The position numbers and the translations under genes are program-made. A model generated the notes under the pieces. That model was not told where the DNA came from and did not search any database. It saw nothing but the letters and a program-made list of their open reading frames with translations. A stretch of DNA of 54,632 nt from an uncultured Acidobacteriota bacterium (GTDB taxonomy: Bacteria > Acidobacteriota > Terriglobia > Bryobacterales > Bryobacteraceae), in contig CADECY010000060.1 in NCBI GenBank assembly GCA_902825945.1, forward strand, positions 1 through 54,632, given 5' to 3'. Shown here piece by piece: positions 45,717 through 52,760 of this stretch; position 1 is the stretch's first letter, and every line of letters starts with the position of its first letter.

Positions 45717-46117
45717 TCAATGAAGCAGGCCCTCTTCCAGCAGTTGTAAACGCAGTCTCATTCGTTTGCTGTCGTTCAACGCCAGCACATGCGCCGTTGC
45801 CCGCCCAACGGCCGAACGCCCCTCGATCAAGGGACCGTTCCACTGAAAATGGTCATGCCAGTTGTCCCGGCGCGGATGGAAAAGCACAGTGATCTCGCCG
45901 GTCACGGGGTCGATCCCGGCAAGGTTTGGGCCTTTCTTGCGATTGCAGAAGTGGCATGCCAAGGCCAGTTGTCGAGGTTGTCGGCCGTAAGGTGCTGTCG
46001 GGCGACAATGTGCTCCAGGTGGTGAGCCAATGCGCAGCACGCTTGTAGGAGCCGGCAGTACTCACAGCGATCTCCAGCTCGCTTGCGTACGCTCTCACGA
46101 AGGGCTTCGGGCCTCAC
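45717..46117 (-). pseudogene. HNH endonuclease gene with a one-base frameshift
   Basis: The N-terminal frame from GTG 46117 reads RKRAGDRCEYCRL, HHLEHIVARQH and TADNLDNW. The next frame continues LALACHFCNRKKGPNL, then DPVTGEITVLFHPR and ends LLEEGLLH at 45717. Joined, these give a complete HNH nuclease of about 132 aa with both CxxC pairs and the HLEHI His. Restoring one C in the AAC-TGG run near 45968 would rejoin the frames, so a single-base deletion (or sequencing error) is the only defect. Its GTG overlaps the stop of the 81-aa gene as GTGA. Confidence 0.8.
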
Positions 46118-46359
46118 GCAGCCAAAAGGCGCTGCGCCTTTAGTTTGAGAACTGTGATCAAGTCCGCGCCATCGATCAGGGCCTCATATTCAGCGTCCTC
46201 GTCGGGCGTTAGTTCTCCCTCGTTTGCCCGCCTCGCCAAGTAGTCGACACGCGCCTGGATTTCGGCGGAAATGCGGAACTCCACTATCTGCCGCAGCGCG
46301 GATGGGTCCAGCGAAGTGGCCAGAGGATCCAGGAGACCGTCGAGTGCAGCGCTGCTCAT
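46114..46359 (-). CDS. Small helical partner of the HNH gene
   Basis: This 81-aa protein has the pattern LDPLATSLDPSALRQIVEFRI, then ARVDYLARRANEGELTPDEDAEYEALIDGADLITVLKLKAQ. Proteins of this type are regularly encoded just upstream of small HNH nucleases and overlap them, as here. It is all helical with no catalytic motif. An antitoxin-like or chaperone role is a guess from the context. Confidence 0.75.
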   Translation of the reverse strand: MSSAALDGLLDPLATSLDPSALRQIVEFRISAEIQARVDYLARRANEGELTPDEDAEYEALIDGADLITVLKLKAQRLLAA

Positions 46360-46545
46360 TCCCTTAAAGTTAGCACTATCGGTTGCGGAACACGCGCCAG
46401 GTGGCCTACTACGGTGGCTAGGGGTGTCAAACCCGTGGACCGGTTACGGGCCGGTTGCATTGTCTCAGAGGATCTCGTCGCCGATGCAAGCCGCGAGACC
46501 GCCGGCTGCGGCTGATCATGACCCTGACATGCGATCATCTCGGAC

Positions 46546-47286
46546 ATGATCGCCCTCCTCTTCCTCGCCGCCGCCATCGATCCCGCCAAGATCGTAGACC
46601 TCACCTACGCGTACAACTCCCAAACAATCTATTGGCCGAACGCCAAGGGTTTTGTCCATCGCAAGGACATGTGGAAGCGCACACCGGCGGGATTCTGGTA
46701 TGCGGCAGGCGGATTTTCGACGGATGAGCATGGAGGCACGCACCTCGACAGCCCCATCCATTTCTCCGAGGGCAAACTCACGCTCGAAAAGATTCCGCCA
46801 TCACGGCTGGTGGCTCCCGGAGCCGTGATCGATATCTCGGCTCGAGCCGCCGCGAACCGCGACTACCTCGCCACGCCGGAGGACATTCGCGCCTGGGAGA
46901 AGAGATACGGCCCGATTCGCAAAGGCATGATCGTATTGTTCCGCACCGGTTGGGGCAAGTATTGGCCCAACCGCAAGCAGTACCTCGGCAGCGACACCCC
47001 TGGCGACATCGAACACCTACACTTCCCGGGCATCGCGCCCGCTGCGGCGAAGCTCCTCGTCGAGCGTCAAGTCAACGGCGTGGGCATCGATACCGCGAGC
47101 ATCGATCATGGTCCGTCCAAGAATTTCGAAACTCATCAGATTCTCAACGCGGCCAACATCTACGGACTCGAGAATGTCGCTTACATCGAAACGCTTCCCG
47201 CGACGGGTGCCACGATCATCGCCGCGCCGATGAAGATCGAGGACGGCTCCGGCGGACCAGTCCGGATCTTCGCGATTCTCGAATGA
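46546..47286 (+). CDS. Cyclase family protein (kynurenine formamidase-like metal hydrolase)
   Basis: This 246-aa enzyme has the signature HGGTHLDSPIHF (residues near 66-77) of the PF04199 family, whose His and Asp bind two metal ions. GIDTASIDHG and the final metal-site region also fit. Members hydrolyse N-formylkynurenine or related amides and lactones. A short hydrophobic N-terminus (MIALLFLAAAIDPAKI) may be a weak signal peptide. It is preceded by 186 nt with no gene. Substrate not determinable. Confidence 0.9.
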   Translation: MIALLFLAAAIDPAKIVDLTYAYNSQTIYWPNAKGFVHRKDMWKRTPAGFWYAAGGFSTDEHGGTHLDSPIHFSEGKLTLEKIPPSRLVAPGAVIDISARAAANRDYLATPEDIRAWEKRYGPIRKGMIVLFRTGWGKYWPNRKQYLGSDTPGDIEHLHFPGIAPAAAKLLVERQVNGVGIDTASIDHGPSKNFETHQILNAANIYGLENVAYIETLPATGATIIAAPMKIEDGSGGPVRIFAILE

Positions 47287-47321
47287 CCGGCGCGCTGACG
47301 CGCGTTATGATGGCAAGCACA

Positions 47322-47459
47322 TGATCTCGCGCTCTTGGGCCCTTCTCGCACTGGCTTTGGCCGCATTCGGGCAAACGAAGAAGCCTGCCTGGACGTTGAG
47401 CGAAGCCGAGGTCCGGTCCGGGTTCCAGCGAACGCTGCAAGAACGCTACGGCATCTAGT
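47322..47459 (+). pseudogene. Third copy of the deacetylase-type gene start (copy C)
   Basis: ATG 47322 starts a 45-codon frame. It has its own signal peptide (ISRSWALLALALAAFGQ) and is then nearly identical to copies A and B over 41 bp (47364-47404), which encode GQTKKPAWTLSE. After EVRS it turns into FQRTLQERYGI and stops. The sequence is a truncated relative of the deacetylase start joined to the end of some other gene. Confidence 0.7.
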
Positions 47460-47732
47460 CAAAGCCTGTTGCCGGATGTGTTGTCTCGGTTGACCTCGTG
47501 GAGGTCGCCAACGCGTTCAACAATGTGACGGTCCAGGCAGCCAGGAGGAAGTATGGATACGATGTTGTCGCCGAAGCGCCGGATCTGGGAAAGTGCGTCG
47601 CGCGGCACCGAACTCGCTCATCGCGTTGCGGAATCGGCGAAATGGCGGTCGCGAACCTCTGAACTGGGAGGCAGAGCCGGAGTAGCAGCATCCGCGCGAC
47701 GCATCGGAGGCGATGTCGTTACCGATCACGAG
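47460..47732 (+). other. Open but unnamed stretch after copy C
   Basis: In the same frame as copy C, beyond its stop, about 68 codons stay open (to about 47665). They include LVEVANAFNNVTVQAARRKY and APDLGKCVARHR, which look like coding sequence but match no family I know. There is no start codon with a ribosome site. I list it as possible gene debris. Confidence 0.3.
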
Positions 47733-47954
47733 TCACTCGGGAGTTGTCGAACTTTTCGAGACTTCCGCAATCGCGTCCATCACTTCCCTGGCGGTCTTGG
47801 GGTGGAGAGCGACACCCGCGTGAAACGGAACCACGACTCGCCGCTCACCAGCCTTGTAGATTCGGTGACTGCCTTTCGAACGGAGAAGAACGAATCCGGC
47901 ACGCAGCAGCTTGGCCTCCGCTTCCGCGGCGGTCAAACGGGGGGGCTTAGGCAT
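47733..47954 (-). CDS. hicA: HicA-family toxin
   Basis: This 73-aa protein has the HicA double-stranded RNA-binding-like fold: RLTAAEAEAKLLRAGFVLLRSKGSHRIYKAGERRV (catalytic His in GSHRIY, near residue 30), then VVPFHAG and LHPKTAREVMDAI. HicA is an mRNA interferase that is held in check by HicB. It overlaps the upstream hicB gene by 8 nt, so the pair is in hicB-hicA order. It sits inside a rearranged region, as toxin-antitoxin genes often do. Confidence 0.9.
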   Translation of the reverse strand: MPKPPRLTAAEAEAKLLRAGFVLLRSKGSHRIYKAGERRVVVPFHAGVALHPKTAREVMDAIAEVSKSSTTPE

Positions 47955-48168
47955 GAACCTCGATTGCGGTTGTAAGGACCGTCGGATGCGAACCGGTCAG
48001 CCGATCCCCTTGTGGAAGGGTCTCGAGGTACAGTTCCGCGGCCTCGCGGATATTGCGGATCGCTTCTTCAACTGTCGCTCCTTGAGACTGGCAACCTTTG
48101 AGTTCGGGGCACCATGCGTAGCAACCTTGTTCATCCTGCTCAATCACGACGCTCACTCTTCGCAGCAT
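47947..48168 (-). CDS. hicB: HicB-family antitoxin
   Basis: This 73-aa protein has the partial RNase H-like fold of HicB: VSVVIEQDEQGCYAWCPELKGCQSQGATVEEAIRNIREAAELYLE. It is a short form without a clear C-terminal helix-turn-helix or ribbon-helix-helix domain, so DNA-binding autoregulation may be absent or weak. It precedes and overlaps hicA. Confidence 0.88.
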   Translation of the reverse strand: MLRRVSVVIEQDEQGCYAWCPELKGCQSQGATVEEAIRNIREAAELYLETLPQGDRLTGSHPTVLTTAIEVHA

Positions 48169-48278
48169 GCTCTCAGTCTATCGCGGCTCCGGCTGGGTAG
48201 CTCGGTGTAGTCGCGACGTCGCTCTCGACCGGCTGGAACACCGAACCCGGCTGGCAGTCGGCGCCCCCTACACGGAAT

Positions 48279-48490
48279 CAGCGGCGCTGGGCTCGCGTTA
48301 TCATGTCAGCCATGATCGCGCGGGCTCTGCTCCTCTCCGGACTGACAGCACTGACATTCGGGCAAACGAAGAAGCCTGCCTGGACGTTGAGCGAAACCGA
48401 GGTCCGTTCCGTGGTAGAACGCGTTCGCGCGGGCCGCGACCTGACTCCGAAGAGTTGGCCCGGCGGAGCCCGAGTCGCCGTCGGACTTTC
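48279..48490 (+). repeat. Direct repeat, copy B (212 bp)
   Basis: This is the matching partner of 45034-45245, same orientation, offset 3245 bp, four differences. Here the sequence continues into an intact polysaccharide deacetylase gene, so this copy is the parental arrangement. Confidence 0.93.
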
Positions 48491-49262
48491 GTTCGACTTC
48501 GACAACGAGACTATCGTCCTGCGTGACGGCGGTGACTCAGTCTCGCAGCTCTCGCAAGGTGAGTACGGCGCACGCCGCGGACTTCCGCGCGTGCTCGCCC
48601 TGCTCGATTCACACGCGATCAAGGCGTCGTTCTTCATTCCGGCGATGAGCGCGATCCTGCATGAGGCGAGCGTGAAGCAGATTGCCAAGGCCGGGCACGA
48701 GATCGGAATCCATGGCTGGATTCACGAACGGAACTCGCAGCTCGACGAAGCGACCGAGCGCGAACTGATGGGCCGCGCGTCCGCGACGCTCGAGCGGATC
48801 TCGGGGAAAAAGCCCGTGGGACTCCGCACGCCATCGTGGGACTACAGCCCGTTCACGATCCAGATCGCGCGCGACATGGGGCTGCTCTACGATTCGAGCC
48901 TGATGGCCGACGATCAGCCGTACGAAGTGAGCGTGAATGGAACTCCGACAGGCGTGGTCGAGCTTCCGGTCGAGTGGATTCTCGATGACGCGCCGTACTT
49001 CAACATGGATCGCTTCTCGACGATCCGTCCGACGATGAATCAGGAAGAGGTGCTCGCGTTGTGGCGCGGTGAGTTCGATCAGGCACACAAGGAGGGACGC
49101 GGTCTGTTCATCCTGACGATGCACCCTCACGTGAGCGGACATCGCAGCCGGATCGACATGCTCGACCGTTTGATCCGGCACATGAAGGCGAAGGGTGGTG
49201 TCTGGTTTGCGACGCATGAAGAGATCGCGCGTTACGTGAAGAATCAGGCAGGGATGAAGTAG
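48303..49262 (+). CDS. Polysaccharide deacetylase family protein, exported
   Basis: This is a 319-aa NodB-homology enzyme that removes N- or O-acetyl groups from a polysaccharide or, in some members, opens cyclic amides. After the signal peptide (ending LTALTFGQ) and a linker it shows SFDFDNE (Asp65 and Asp67), the metal motif GIHGWIHE (His137, His141) and RTPSWDYSP, with MHPHVSGH near the C-terminus carrying the last catalytic His. ATG 48303 and ATG 48312 are both possible; copy C begins at the position equivalent to 48312. The stop directly abuts the ATG of the large peptidase gene. Confidence 0.92.
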   Translation: MSAMIARALLLSGLTALTFGQTKKPAWTLSETEVRSVVERVRAGRDLTPKSWPGGARVAVGLSFDFDNETIVLRDGGDSVSQLSQGEYGARRGLPRVLALLDSHAIKASFFIPAMSAILHEASVKQIAKAGHEIGIHGWIHERNSQLDEATERELMGRASATLERISGKKPVGLRTPSWDYSPFTIQIARDMGLLYDSSLMADDQPYEVSVNGTPTGVVELPVEWILDDAPYFNMDRFSTIRPTMNQEEVLALWRGEFDQAHKEGRGLFILTMHPHVSGHRSRIDMLDRLIRHMKAKGGVWFATHEEIARYVKNQAGMK

Positions 49263-52200
49263 ATGCGACATCAGCGTTCCGTCATGTTCGGGCTGGTCAC
49301 TTCACTTGCCCTGTATGCCGCACCACCGGACCTGAACTCACGCGCGGATACCATCCAGCGCGAGGTCCGCGTGCAAGAGGCAATAAAGTGGATGCGCGAG
49401 GTCTACTCGACCGACCGCTGGTTCACCTTCCCGAAATTCCAGGAGACCTCCGATCACCTTGCACGCACGCTCCGCCAGATCGGACTCGAACGCGTCGAAG
49501 TCATCGCCGCTCCGGCGGATGGCAAGTCGCAGTTCGGATTCTGGACAATGCCGATGGCGTGGGATGCGCGGTCGGCGACGCTCGAGATCATCGGCGAGCG
49601 TCCGGTGATTCTCGCCGATTTCCGGAAGATCCCCGCTTCGCTCGGAATGTGGAGCGGACCCACGCCGCCCGAAGGCATCGTTGCCGATGTCATCGAAGTA
49701 ACAAGGCCTGACGAGATCGGCAAGCTCGATGTGAAAGGCAAGATGGTGCTGCTTTCGCGCAATCCGGCGAACTACAAGTTCGAGCTCGTGAAGGCTGGCG
49801 CACTCGGAGCGATCAACGCCTTCACCGAGAATCCGGAACTGGTCACCGGACGTCAATGGATCAACGCCTGGGGCGACAAGGGTTGGGCGTTCAACAAAGG
49901 CGACACGCCGCTGCTCTCCTTTTCCATCTCGCCGCGCGAGGCGGAGTTGCTGCGCGCGCGTCTGAAAGCGGGCCGCGTGCAAGTGCGCGCCAAGGTCGAC
50001 TCGCGGTACTACGAAGGCAGCTATCCCTACGTCACCGCCGTCATTCCAGGCGCCGAGCCACAGGAGGAAGTCCTGACGCTCGGACACACGGCGGAGCAAG
50101 GCGCACAGGACAACGCCACGGGCGTCGCCGCGATGCTCGAATCGGTGGCGGCGTTGACGCGGCTCATCCGCGCGGGGAAACTGCCTCGGCCGAAGCGCTC
50201 GATCCGCATCATGCTCATGGGCGAGATGTACGCGTCGCATCACTACATCGCGTCGAATCCCGATCGAGTGAAGCGCACGGTCGCCGCGATGTGCCTCGAT
50301 ACTCCCGCGTCGCCCTACGAGTTGAAGGGCACCGAGTACACGTTCTACATGAATCCGCACGCGGGCGCCGCCTACACGGATGCACTGATCAAAGAGATCG
50401 CGCGGGTCTGGTTTCCGCGTGTGAAGCGGCCGTGGCATTGGAAGCCATTCATGCCCGGAACCGACAGTTATCTCGGAGAGCCGAGCGTCGGCATCCCGAC
50501 CACTTGGGCCTACAGTGGCACCGGTGTCGAGACGCATCACAACAGCGAAGATACGCCCGATCGCGTGGACTCTCGTTCCCTGCGCGACATCACGCTCGTG
50601 AACGCGCTGTTCCTCTATACGATCGCCGAAGCGGGAGAATCGCACGCACCGTGGCTCGCCGAGCTTGCGGCAAGGGATTGGACCGGCACCTCGGACTACC
50701 ATCGCGACCGCTCGAACCAGGCCGTGCTTTCGGTGTTGCGGCTCGTACCAGAAGCCAAGCGCGACGCGATCCGCAAGCAACTCGAGCCGCTGCTGAAGCC
50801 CGTGACGCGCGCGGCTCCGGGTTCGGGATTCATCGTGAAGCGGAAGCGCTTCGGTACGATTCCGCTCGACGATCTCGCCATGGATCAGCGCGAGGGCTTC
50901 CCTTCGGGTGCGTGGTCACTGCCGCCATCGATCGCGCTCTATTGGTGCGACGGCAAGCGCCCGCTGAGCGAGGTGATCCGGCTCACCGAGGCCGAACTCG
51001 GCGGCAAGCAAAAGCTCGACTTCGAGGCCTACTTCCGGTTCCTCGCGCGGCGCGGTTACGTCGAGATCCTGGAGCCGGGTGCCGCGCTGCCCGGCCGCTA
51101 CTTCCCCCTGCTCGAAGCAGGAGCCGCGAAGGCCGAGGCGCGATTGAACGAGAAACAAGCGGGCGGGCTCGCGGAGATCGAATCGGGCCAGGGTTGGCGG
51201 CACTTCCCGTACGCGATTCTCGCGCCCGCGGTGCTCTATGCGAAGAAGCACCCCGGGAATCCGCACGCGGGCAGCGCGAAGTATCGCGACCTCGCCATTC
51301 GCATCGGCGACTTTCTCGCGAGCGAATCGGAGAAGGGCAATTACGAGCCACGCGGCGACAGCGATTGGGACGACTACATGTGGCTCGAAGCGTATCGCCT
51401 GCTCGGGGATTCGCTGGGAGAAGAACGCCGCGCGCGTTGGCGCCGCGAGATTTCGAAGAACATCGCGCTACTCGTCGAAGATGCGCGCGACCGGCTCGAC
51501 TTTCCCTGGTACAACTCGCCCTACATCGGAACCTCGCCGAATCATTACGCCCTCTGGGCCGCCAATCTCTATCTCGGCGGACGCCTATTCGGCAATCGCG
51601 AATGGGAGGATCTCGGCGCGCGCATTCTGCGCCGTTACGCGCTCTCGGAGCAAACTGCCGATGGCTATTGGGGCGAGCACAGCCGCAACGGTCCGACGAT
51701 CGGCTACAACCACCTGACGCTTTCGGCGCTCGCCGTCTACTACGAACACAGCGGAGATCGCGATGTGCTGCCGGCGTTACGCCGCGCCACTGATCTGCAC
51801 CGCCATTTCACGTTCCTCGATGGCAGCTCGGTGGACGTGATCAATGACCGGAATCGCCGCTGGGGTCCGAGTGCTTGGAGCCAGTTCGCGTTCACGCACT
51901 TCCCAGAAGGGCGCGGATTCGCGGAGTTCCTGTCGCGATTCTTCGACGCGGAGACGCTCACGGTCGACGCGGCGGGCCGGCTCGCGCAGGATGCGCTCTA
52001 CTATCACGAAGGTCCGGCGGAACCCTCGCCGCAGGATCTCGCTTCCTACGTCCGCCGCATGGAGGTCCCCGCGAGCATACGCAAGAGCGGACCCTGGCAA
52101 GTGGCACTATCCGGACTGATCGACACGCAAGCGGTCAACAGCCGCTTCTACCTCGATCGACAAGGCCACATCAGCGTCTTGCATCAGGACAAGGGACTCA

Positions 52201-52760
52201 TCATCACCGGCGCCAACTCGAAGCGCCAGCCCGAGCTTGCGACGTTCACCGAAACCAGTGCCGGACAACTCGTCCACATGCCGCTGAGCAGCCGCCTGCA
52301 AATGGGCGATCGGGAAGACCGGCTGTCGCTCGCCTACAACACGTTCTTCAGCGACCTCTATGTCGCCGCCGATCGCTCTCTCTCGCTACGATTCGTCATC
52401 AGCGGGCGGGGAACTCCGGGTCCGGATACGCGGCTGAACTTGCAGCTCGGTCTGAAGTCCGGTGAAGTGCTCGAAACAGGATCGGGCAAGCGTGTCACGC
52501 TCGGTTCCGGGCGGATCGAGCTGTCGCCCGCGGACCTCGGCGGACGCATCCGTCACCACGGCTGGTCGCTCGAGGTTCCCGAAACCGCGGTGCTCGTCTG
52601 GCCGGTTTATCCGCACAACCCCTACAGCGACACGCCCGAAACGAACATTGCCTATGCGGTGGGGCGCCTTTCGGTTCCGCTCGAATTGAAGAGCCGCAAG
52701 GGGAAGTACGTTCGCGCGAACGAGATGGTGAAGAGCTTCCGCCTCACGATTCCGGAGTGA
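49263..52760 (+). CDS. Very large exported M28-type peptidase fused to a helical-toroid-like region
   Basis: This is a 1165-aa protein with a signal peptide (VMFGLVTSLALYAA). Residues about 100-220 form a PA-like insert. The M28 zinc peptidase domain has likely ligands His275 and Asp283 (GHTAEQGAQDNATG), Glu321 (MGEMYAS), Asp346 (CLDTP) and His425/426 (ETHHNSED). Residues about 540-610 look like a winged-helix module (ALYWCDGKRPLSEVIRLTEAELG...FLARRGYVEI). Residues about 620-900 are helical with repeated Trp/Tyr/His-rich turns (YAILAPAVLYAKKHP, YNSPYIGTSPNHYALWAANLY, GEHSRNGPTIGYNHL), resembling alpha/alpha toroids of heparinase-type lyases. A beta-rich C-terminal domain follows. The start follows the deacetylase stop with no gap. 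Confidence 0.85.
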   Translation: MRHQRSVMFGLVTSLALYAAPPDLNSRADTIQREVRVQEAIKWMREVYSTDRWFTFPKFQETSDHLARTLRQIGLERVEVIAAPADGKSQFGFWTMPMAWDARSATLEIIGERPVILADFRKIPASLGMWSGPTPPEGIVADVIEVTRPDEIGKLDVKGKMVLLSRNPANYKFELVKAGALGAINAFTENPELVTGRQWINAWGDKGWAFNKGDTPLLSFSISPREAELLRARLKAGRVQVRAKVDSRYYEGSYPYVTAVIPGAEPQEEVLTLGHTAEQGAQDNATGVAAMLESVAALTRLIRAGKLPRPKRSIRIMLMGEMYASHHYIASNPDRVKRTVAAMCLDTPASPYELKGTEYTFYMNPHAGAAYTDALIKEIARVWFPRVKRPWHWKPFMPGTDSYLGEPSVGIPTTWAYSGTGVETHHNSEDTPDRVDSRSLRDITLVNALFLYTIAEAGESHAPWLAELAARDWTGTSDYHRDRSNQAVLSVLRLVPEAKRDAIRKQLEPLLKPVTRAAPGSGFIVKRKRFGTIPLDDLAMDQREGFPSGAWSLPPSIALYWCDGKRPLSEVIRLTEAELGGKQKLDFEAYFRFLARRGYVEILEPGAALPGRYFPLLEAGAAKAEARLNEKQAGGLAEIESGQGWRHFPYAILAPAVLYAKKHPGNPHAGSAKYRDLAIRIGDFLASESEKGNYEPRGDSDWDDYMWLEAYRLLGDSLGEERRARWRREISKNIALLVEDARDRLDFPWYNSPYIGTSPNHYALWAANLYLGGRLFGNREWEDLGARILRRYALSEQTADGYWGEHSRNGPTIGYNHLTLSALAVYYEHSGDRDVLPALRRATDLHRHFTFLDGSSVDVINDRNRRWGPSAWSQFAFTHFPEGRGFAEFLSRFFDAETLTVDAAGRLAQDALYYHEGPAEPSPQDLASYVRRMEVPASIRKSGPWQVALSGLIDTQAVNSRFYLDRQGHISVLHQDKGLIITGANSKRQPELATFTETSAGQLVHMPLSSRLQMGDREDRLSLAYNTFFSDLYVAADRSLSLRFVISGRGTPGPDTRLNLQLGLKSGEVLETGSGKRVTLGSGRIELSPADLGGRIRHHGWSLEVPETAVLVWPVYPHNPYSDTPETNIAYAVGRLSVPLELKSRKGKYVRANEMVKSFRLTIPE

